This document shows, one piece after another, positions 1-4,935 of a DNA stretch of 6,687 nucleotides; position 1 is the stretch's first letter, and every line of letters starts with the position of its first letter. The notes beneath the pieces are model-generated. The model worked only from the letters and a program-made list of their open reading frames with translations, had not been told where the DNA came from and did not search any database. A program made the translations under genes and the position numbers. Source of the DNA: Actinobacteria bacterium ATB1 (GTDB taxonomy: Bacteria; Actinomycetota; Acidimicrobiia; UBA2766); NCBI GenBank assembly GCA_021404985.1, contig QWHP01000164.1, positions 1 through 6,687 of the forward strand. Direction: 5' to 3'.

Positions 1-166
1 TGCCGCCTGGCTTGTAGATACCCCGCATGCCCAGACGCGACGCTCAGCGTTTGCCAAATTGGCACCTGTTGCCACGTGAGCGTGGCTCCTGGGGAGGGTT
101 CGCTAGCGGTATCTTGACAACTGTAAGTTACATGGGTCGCCAGGAGGATCGTCTCAACGGCGGCTT
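1..166. other. Left-edge stretch with no recognised gene
   Basis: This stretch has no frame I can assign to a protein family. Plus-strand frames are closed by stops at 77-79, 104-106 and 115-117, or give low-quality translations. It is lower in GC (about 60 percent by counting blocks) than the coding DNA further right (75 percent in 481-540). An isolated AGGAGG at 142-147 looks like a ribosome binding site, but no ATG, GTG or TTG lies 5 to 12 bases after it. A TTGACA at 114-119 has no matching -10 element 16 to 18 bases downstream. One minus-strand frame is open from a GTG at 227-225 through position 1, but it has weak third-position GC and resembles nothing I know. The segment may be an intergenic region, or foreign or rearranged DNA joined to the truncated glycosyltransferase. 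Confidence 0.5.
71..86. other. Small perfect stem-loop
   Basis: GCCACG (71-76) and CGTGGC (81-86) are perfect inverted repeats around a TGAG loop, and the left half includes the palindrome CACGTG at 73-78. There is no T-run on either side, so it is not a typical intrinsic terminator. It could be a protein binding site or chance in GC-rich DNA. Confidence 0.25.
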
Positions 167-1222
167 GTGCTGCCAGCAGCGAACGAAAAAGACACCGTGC
201 ATCTGCGTTTTCGACAAGCCAATCCACAGAAGCACGGCGGCCCGATCATCATGGAATATCGCGGCATGCGGCTCGTCACGAAGGGGAGCGTCGCCACGAA
301 ACACCTCGACGCGCTCACGCACTCGGCGACCTCGACGCTGCGAACAACCTTGGTCGAGAAACCCGACATCGTGCACTACCACGCGATCGGCCCGTCCGTG
401 TTCTCCCTCCTGCCCAGGCTGAGGCCAGGCACGAAGAGCGTCGTCAGCGTCCACGGCCTCGATTGGCAGCGGGACAAGTGGGGTGGAGCCGCGAGCCGCC
501 TTCTCCGCCTCGGCGAGTGGACGTCGGGCCGCTTCCCGAACGCGACCGTGTGTGTCTCGAGGTCTCTGGAGGCGCACTACAGAGCGGAGTTCCCCCGGCA
601 AGACGTGGTCTACATACCCAACGGCGTACCGATCCCCGAGGTCCGGCCGGCAGACAAGATCGAGTCCGACTTCGGCCTCGAAGCAGGGTCATACGTCCTC
701 TTCGTGGGACGCTTCGTCCCCGAGAAGGCCCCGGAGCTCCTCCTCGAGGGATTTCGGAGGCTGGACACCGCCCTCAGGCTCGTCCTCGCCGGTGGCGCGC
801 AACACGACGACGCCTATGAAGCCGAGCTGCGTGCCATCGGGGCGAACGACCCGCGGGTTGTCTTCACCGGCTTCGTCGGCGGAGCCACGCTGGACGAGCT
901 CTACTCGAATGCAGCGCTGTTCGTCCTTCCGTCTCGCCTCGAGGGTCTCCCGATCTCACTCCTCGAGGCGATGTCATACGGCACGCCGGCCCTCGCGAGC
1001 GACATCGACTGCCACGTGGAGGTGATCGGAGAAGACGGGGAGTTCGGGAGCCTCTTTCACACCGACGACGTCGGGGACTTCGAGCGGAGTCTCGTGCACG
1101 CCCTTGCCGATCCCGACAGGACGGAGAAAGCGAAGGCCGCAAGTGAGATGGTTCGTCGGGAATACCGGTGGGACGACGTGGTCGAAAGTGTCGAGTCGCT
1201 CTACCGGCGGCTCCTCAGGTGA
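167..1222 (+). CDS. GT4-family glycosyltransferase, N-terminus truncated or atypical
   Basis: This is a retaining GT-B glycosyltransferase of family GT4, which would transfer a sugar from a nucleotide-sugar donor to a glycan or lipid-linked acceptor at the cytoplasmic face of the membrane. Counting from the GTG at 167, family-like sequence is clear from EYRGMRLV (residues 30-37) and KHLDALTHS (45-53). It continues through the acceptor-domain motifs DIVHYHAIGPS (67-77) and VHGLDWQRDKWG (95-106), the hinge YIPNGV (149-154), the donor-domain start FVGRFVPEKAP (179-189), and the GT4 E-x7-E pair E259/E267 in EGLPISLLE. The donor half is complete. Family members normally carry roughly 55 residues before the YRGMRL block, including a glycine-rich GGVE/GGFE loop that contacts the acceptor or phosphate. 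Here only 30 precede it and they do not show that loop. Third-position GC also drops before about 225. The start is therefore doubtful: GTG 167 has no well-spaced ribosome binding site, and ATG 251 (residue 29) would remove even more. The gene could be a 5'-truncated remnant, a recombination or assembly junction, or could carry frameshifts. It converges on the sulfotransferase gene and shares 8 bases with it at the stop codons. Confidence 0.85.
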   Translation: MLPAANEKDTVHLRFRQANPQKHGGPIIMEYRGMRLVTKGSVATKHLDALTHSATSTLRTTLVEKPDIVHYHAIGPSVFSLLPRLRPGTKSVVSVHGLDWQRDKWGGAASRLLRLGEWTSGRFPNATVCVSRSLEAHYRAEFPRQDVVYIPNGVPIPEVRPADKIESDFGLEAGSYVLFVGRFVPEKAPELLLEGFRRLDTALRLVLAGGAQHDDAYEAELRAIGANDPRVVFTGFVGGATLDELYSNAALFVLPSRLEGLPISLLEAMSYGTPALASDIDCHVEVIGEDGEFGSLFHTDDVGDFERSLVHALADPDRTEKAKAASEMVRREYRWDDVVESVESLYRRLLR

Positions 1223-3116
1223 ATCGCGCCCGGCTGCGCTCCGCCGCTGTCACGAGCCTCTCGTAAAGCCCAGTGCAGAGCTCTCGCACTCCGGGGTCCA
1301 GGTCGATCCGCAGTTCCGGGCCCGGGCTGCGGTCTTCGACGTGAGCGATCAGGGCAGGACGGAATTCGAGCTCGAGGAAGGAGCAGATGACCCGCATCGC
1401 ACTTTCGGCGTCCGCGACGAAGTCGTCGTAGGACACCAAGAGTGTGTCCGCCCTCCCGTCGAGGCCGAGATCGAAGTACAGCTTGTTGCGAACGTACCAG
1501 AACATGGCAGCCGCCGAGTGGTCGTCGAGCTGGTCCCAGTCGAAGGATCTGATCTCGTCGAGCGTGCCCTGCGTCATGCCCTGCGCCTGCCACGTGTCCG
1601 CACCGGCACCCTCGGCTACGCGGGACAGTGCCCTTCGGTTGACGTCCCGGAACTTGGCGACCGCGGAGCGGGCGCGTGAGTCGACGTCCCTGAAGGCCCA
1701 CAGGGCCCGTCCATGCGAGCGTGTCGGCAGACCGAGTAGATCCGGTGCGCGGTGGAGGTCGCACAGCGGCTTGAAGAGGACGTAGGGGTGACGTGCGTGC
1801 TCGATGAGACGCATGATCTGAGCATCTTCGGCGAGGCGGAACCTCGAGAACGCCGCCTTGTCGTTCTCGTTGCGGACCTCGAACTCCGGTGCCCTCTCCA
1901 GGCCCCGCACGATCATGTTCGTGCCGGATCGCTGGACACCGAAAAGCCAGACTGGCCGCGCCGTGCCGGGTTCGATGTCGTGGGTCCGGCGCCAGCGCCA
2001 GCGTTCGACCCCGCCCCGCAACCTGTCCATCGGGTTCAGATTGTCCTCTTCGACGAGGCGCCCGAAGCCCTGCTGCCTTCCCCATGTCCAATGACGACCT
2101 GCCCGCGCTACGAGCCGGCGCATTGGCGGTGCGTCCTGGGGAAGGACGTCCGGAGAGGCCGAGGAGTATCCGTAGTGCCTCAGGAGCGGCCATGTGGTCG
2201 CCGTCACGACGAGACGGTCGCTGCGGCGCATCGAGCGCTCCCATTCGTCGTCCCTGCGGATCGCCACGGACCCGCGTCTCAGTCTGTCGGGATTCCCCGC
2301 CACGATGTGGGTCGGAGCGATCTCGACGGCCCTGTCGCCGAGGAACGGGATCTCCGCGTCCCCCAAACCCGCGGCAGCCAAGACCGTCTCGACCTGCTGC
2401 CTCGGTTCGGAGACGATATCCTCGTATCGCATTCGCAGGTATCGGGTCCCGTTGCGGCCCCATTTGATCTCCGCGGCAGCGTTCCACACGTCCCACAGCA
2501 CGGACGACTTCAGGGGTCCGATCTGTTCCATGTGGGTCTGCGATGACCTGTCGGCGAGCTCCTTGCGTCGTGACCACGAGTAGGCGGCAGCGCGGGGGTC
2601 TCGGATCAGATGAAGGAGGCTCAGATCGAGGTCGTCCACCTCCGCCAGGGCACCCGCGTACGCGGGGAGCTTCGAGGAGTCGACGACGACATCCGCCCCA
2701 GTGACACGACGGATCGCGCCGTACAGGGCGCAAAGCGTCTCGAGGTACTCGGACTCACCGTCGTACATCGCGGCAGACCTCCTCACCGAAATCAGATCCG
2801 CGACGCGGCGCAGTCGTGCCGTCCGTTCCTGTGCGCGCATCATCTCGTGGGGGTCGACACCGGAACGACCGCCGAACGCTTCGTCCACGATCGCCGTCCA
2901 GACCTCGCACTCGGAGAAGGCCGAACCGCACCCACAGAGCCTGTCCTGGACGAAGCCCCGCTCCCAGATGTAGCGGAGCTCTCCGGCCGAGAACACGCCC
3001 TTCGCCTGCCCGAGGACGTTCGCAAGGAAGGTGCTTCCGCTCCTGCCGGTCCCGAGGATGTAGAGAACTCTCGTCGTCACGGTGTCCAAATCGTCGAACT
3101 GACCTCTGATCGGCAT
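1215..3116 (-). CDS. Tandem two-domain sulfotransferase
   Basis: This 633-residue protein carries two sulfotransferase domains, each expected to bind PAPS and move a sulfate group to a hydroxyl or amine acceptor, probably a glycan or small metabolite. Domain 1 (about 16-317) has the 5'-phosphosulfate loop GTGRSGSTFL (22-31), GEL (45-47), a Cys-rich stretch CGCGSAFSEC (61-70), VVDSSKLP (144-151), the 3'-phosphate site RDPRAAAYSW (172-181), RYEDIVSEP (230-238) and a typical C-terminal block from HIVAGNPDR (270-278) to YGY (315-317). A basic, Trp-rich linker (about 318-386) leads to domain 2 (about 387-633), with a second loop GVQRSGTN (393-400), NENDKAAF (416-423), FKPLCDLH (448-455), FRDVDSRARSAVAKF (475-489) and a late SYDDF motif. 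The Arg and Ser of the 3'-phosphate site lie eight residues apart in both domains (R172/S180 and R476/S484), so both look competent. Single-domain bacterial relatives are usually about 280-330 residues. No signal peptide is visible, fitting a cytoplasmic enzyme. ATG 3116 lacks a strong ribosome binding site; it is chosen because it places the first loop about 20 residues in, as expected. A GTG at residue 13 is an alternative. Confidence 0.9.
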   Translation of the reverse strand: MPIRGQFDDLDTVTTRVLYILGTGRSGSTFLANVLGQAKGVFSAGELRYIWERGFVQDRLCGCGSAFSECEVWTAIVDEAFGGRSGVDPHEMMRAQERTARLRRVADLISVRRSAAMYDGESEYLETLCALYGAIRRVTGADVVVDSSKLPAYAGALAEVDDLDLSLLHLIRDPRAAAYSWSRRKELADRSSQTHMEQIGPLKSSVLWDVWNAAAEIKWGRNGTRYLRMRYEDIVSEPRQQVETVLAAAGLGDAEIPFLGDRAVEIAPTHIVAGNPDRLRRGSVAIRRDDEWERSMRRSDRLVVTATTWPLLRHYGYSSASPDVLPQDAPPMRRLVARAGRHWTWGRQQGFGRLVEEDNLNPMDRLRGGVERWRWRRTHDIEPGTARPVWLFGVQRSGTNMIVRGLERAPEFEVRNENDKAAFSRFRLAEDAQIMRLIEHARHPYVLFKPLCDLHRAPDLLGLPTRSHGRALWAFRDVDSRARSAVAKFRDVNRRALSRVAEGAGADTWQAQGMTQGTLDEIRSFDWDQLDDHSAAAMFWYVRNKLYFDLGLDGRADTLLVSYDDFVADAESAMRVICSFLELEFRPALIAHVEDRSPGPELRIDLDPGVRELCTGLYERLVTAAERSRARFT

Positions 3117-3199
3117 GAACCGGCCCGCACTTTGCGCATTGTCCCGCCTGGACCGGGTACTGCGACAGGCCTGACCGTTCGAGACTAAGCGGGAGGGAA

Positions 3200-3212
3200 C
3201 GGGTTCTACCCG
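3200..3212 (-). terminator. Possible weak hairpin after the barrel/FN3 gene
   Basis: CGGGT (3200-3204) and ACCCG (3208-3212) pair around a three-base loop, about 52 bases past the stop of the secreted barrel/FN3 gene and about 84 bases ahead of the sulfotransferase start. On the minus strand it is followed by TTCCCTCC rather than a T-run, so it would be a weak terminator at best. The 148-base gap shows no clear promoter motif. Confidence 0.3.
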
Positions 3213-3264
3213 ATTGTGTCGCCGTGGCGATTCGGGCGGGGCGTGGAATCTGTACTCGACTGCG

Positions 3265-4731
3265 TCAGAGGCAGATGAACCCCAGGAAGCAGGCAGGCGT
3301 TGCGAGGATCACCGAGGCAGGCTCGGACACGTGCCGCGCTGCGTCGAAGGCGAACACGTCGATGCGATAGAGCGTTCCCGGTATCAGGCCCTCCAGCACA
3401 TATAGGGGGTTCTGGACAACGTCCACCACCCTGCCGTTGACCACGACGGCATAGCCGAGCACACCGACGTCGTCGGTCGACACCATCCAGCCGAGGGCGA
3501 TCCGCGTGTTCGACGGTATCGCCAGCCAGACCGGTGCCGGCGACGTGGGGGCAGCCGAGTCATCCGGATCAGGGTCCGGCGGACCGGTGGTGGGTGGCAC
3601 GGTCGTCGACGGGATCGTCGTGGGTGTGGTCGTCGTGGTCGAAGCCGGCCGCGTCGTGGTCGTCGAGGGATTCGTCGAGGTCGGGACTGGTGCAGCGTCA
3701 CACGCCCAGGACCGGAACGACGCGGCCTCTTCGTACAGGGCCGCCGAGCTCGCACCCTGGAAGCTCGGGAGGTAGACCTCTGCATAGGTGGCACCGACTG
3801 CACGGGCGTTGGCGTAGAGCAGCGACCAGTCGTAGTCCTCGGGTTGTATCGCCTGGACACCTCGCGGTACGGGCTTGGCCCAGATGCGGTCGAAGTCCTC
3901 CTCCACGGACGCTGAGGGCGCTCCCCACTCGCCCGACGGACCCCAGCCGTTCGCCTGCACGTACCAGGGCTTGCCGGTCTGGATCACCTTGTCTGCCAGG
4001 GTTGCCGACTGCCCGCCCGAGAGATAGCCGTAGCCCGAGAGGGGGAGCTCGACTGCAAGGTCCGGTCCTGCGTGCCTGGAACCGATGTCGATCAGACGCC
4101 GGTGGGTGTCGACCCAGGCGTCGTCGGTGTACCCGGGTAGGGCACGCACCTCCTTGCCGTGGTTGAGTTCGGCCCAGTCCTGCCCGTACCAGGCGAGGTG
4201 CAGAAGGGATACTCCGTTGTCACGCGCCCAGGCAGCGAGCCGGCCCACGAAGGCGTCGTACTCCCGCTCGAAGATGGTGTTCGGCCGGCCGTTTGCATCG
4301 AAGGGTGCCGGGACGCGCTCCCCGTCGACGACGTAGTTGGGAGCGCCTGCGTCGAAGACGCGTGCCGGCGTGTGCCTTCCGGCCATGAACCTGACCGAGA
4401 ACTCCTTACCGTGTCTGCGTGCGATGGCAAGCCCCTCTTCGAGGACGGAGAAATCGGTGTCAATGGCGTTCCAGGGGAACCGGAGGGAGAGTCCCGTGAC
4501 CCCCGGCGATTCGAGAACGGTGTCGAGAGCGGGCGTCCGGTACCTCAGCTCCGGCTCCGACATGACCTGCTGCAGGACCCAGGTACCGCAGACACTTCCG
4601 GAGAGCGGTCCCGGAACTGGTGCCGTCGTCGGGCCGGCCTCCCCCGTTTGGGGTGCGACCACGACCACCATCGAGACGAGGGCCACGAACGTAGCGAGGA
4701 AGCTTCGAGCAGCCAATCTCAGGTTGTTCAT
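3265..4731 (-). CDS. Secreted glycoside-hydrolase-like barrel protein with Thr/Pro linker and FN3 domain
   Basis: This 488-residue protein is probably exported and may cleave or bind glycans at the cell surface. ATG 4731 is chosen because it begins a classic signal peptide: NNLRLAAR, a hydrophobic core (10-27) and a likely cleavage site after GEA (30-32). The frame stays open another 40 codons upstream, but those residues look non-coding. A GAAGGG sequence lies 13 bases before the ATG, slightly far for a ribosome binding site. Residues about 33-347 resemble a (beta/alpha)8 clan-A glycoside hydrolase: LSLRFPWNAID (81-91), FSVRFMAGRHTP (111-122), WYGQDWAELNH (181-191), WYVQANGWGPSG (256-267), IQPEDYDW (295-302) and TYAEVYLPSF (315-324). 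E188 and E318 are the best candidates for acid/base and nucleophile, by inference only. C48 and C344 bracket the domain and could form a disulfide. A linker (348-394) with 17 Thr and 12 Pro follows, a likely O-glycosylation site, then a fibronectin type III domain (about 395-480) containing DDVGVLGY (420-427). The tail ends with Cys481 and Cys487. The specific substrate is unknown. Confidence 0.8.
   Translation of the reverse strand: MNNLRLAARSFLATFVALVSMVVVVAPQTGEAGPTTAPVPGPLSGSVCGTWVLQQVMSEPELRYRTPALDTVLESPGVTGLSLRFPWNAIDTDFSVLEEGLAIARRHGKEFSVRFMAGRHTPARVFDAGAPNYVVDGERVPAPFDANGRPNTIFEREYDAFVGRLAAWARDNGVSLLHLAWYGQDWAELNHGKEVRALPGYTDDAWVDTHRRLIDIGSRHAGPDLAVELPLSGYGYLSGGQSATLADKVIQTGKPWYVQANGWGPSGEWGAPSASVEEDFDRIWAKPVPRGVQAIQPEDYDWSLLYANARAVGATYAEVYLPSFQGASSAALYEEAASFRSWACDAAPVPTSTNPSTTTTRPASTTTTTPTTIPSTTVPPTTGPPDPDPDDSAAPTSPAPVWLAIPSNTRIALGWMVSTDDVGVLGYAVVVNGRVVDVVQNPLYVLEGLIPGTLYRIDVFAFDAARHVSEPASVILATPACFLGFICL
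3550..3690 (-). repeat. Low-complexity DNA encoding the Thr/Pro linker
   Basis: This stretch encodes residues 348-394 of the secreted barrel/FN3 protein. ACC/ACG/ACT Thr codons and Pro codons dominate, giving the plus strand a run of GTCGTGGT-like words. It separates the barrel from the FN3 domain and ends in an acidic DPDPDD patch. Such tracts are prone to slippage and to length variation between strains. Confidence 0.75.
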
Positions 4732-4792
4732 CCGGGTACCGTAGCCCTTCGAGGTTGCCGGGAGGTAGAACGAGGGTAAACCACCATGTGGC

Positions 4793-4807
4793 TGGCGATT
4801 GTCGCCA
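4793..4807. promoter_or_regulatory. Perfect inverted repeat upstream of the barrel/FN3 gene
   Basis: TGGCGA (4793-4798) and TCGCCA (4802-4807) are perfect inverted repeats with a TTG spacer. They could extend by two more pairs if A4808 is bulged. The element lies about 62-76 bases ahead of the ATG at 4731, a position suited to an operator or a 5'-leader hairpin. On the minus strand a TACCCT lies just downstream and could be a -10 element, but I see no well-spaced -35. Function is unproven. Confidence 0.25.
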
Positions 4808-4897
4808 AGCGTTCGCCCGCGTGAGTCCGTGGTGCCTCGATCTGTGACCATGGATGGACCGTTTCGTGGGCGACTGGTCCGAATCCTCCCGGAATTC

Positions 4898-4923
4898 CCG
4901 ATCGTCCGGGTCGCCGGGATCGG
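4898..4923 (-). terminator. GC-rich hairpin after the Ig-repeat gene
   Basis: CCGATC (4898-4903) pairs with GATCGG (4918-4923), and CCGG (4906-4909) pairs with CCGG (4914-4917) around a four-base loop, leaving only a two-base bulge (4904-4905). The result is a ten-pair stem that begins 12 bases past the stop codon at 4936-4938. The minus strand continues GAATTCC, not a T-run. High-GC actinobacterial terminators often lack a T-tail, so this is a plausible end of the Ig-repeat transcript, which would give the barrel/FN3 gene its own promoter. Confidence 0.5.
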
Positions 4924-4935
4924 TGCCTTTGCGGC

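Noticed and set aside
114..119. TTGACA as a -35 promoter element for the glycosyltransferase
   Set aside because: No -10-like hexamer occurs 16 to 18 bases downstream, where the sequence is GC-rich (GTCGCCAG).
1..227. Minus-strand frame open from GTG 227 off the left edge, with a fairly protein-like translation
   Set aside because: It has no ribosome binding site, only about half GC at third positions unlike the neighbouring genes, no recognisable family, and a length that can occur by chance. It is only worth a BLASTX search if the left flank becomes available.
27..422. Plus-strand frame from ATG 27 with GSWGGF, which faintly recalls the glycosyltransferase GGF loop
   Set aside because: The spacing to later motifs does not fit the family, the rest of the translation is low quality, and the frame runs out of register over the real glycosyltransferase sequence.
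1752..2546. Plus-strand open frame of 264 codons opposite the sulfotransferase
   Set aside because: It is antisense to strongly supported coding sequence, with no recognisable domain and no ribosome binding site that sets it apart.
1201..2733. Minus-strand open frame of 510 codons inside the sulfotransferase gene
   Set aside because: It is a shifted frame of the same DNA: Arg/Gly/Pro-rich translation without motifs, as expected in high-GC DNA, while the competing frame carries complete sulfotransferase motifs.
4732..4851. Longer N-terminus for the barrel/FN3 protein starting at 4851
   Set aside because: The extra 40 residues would bury the signal peptide, and they are polar and low in resemblance to coding sequence. 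The ATG at 4731 gives a standard secretion signal.
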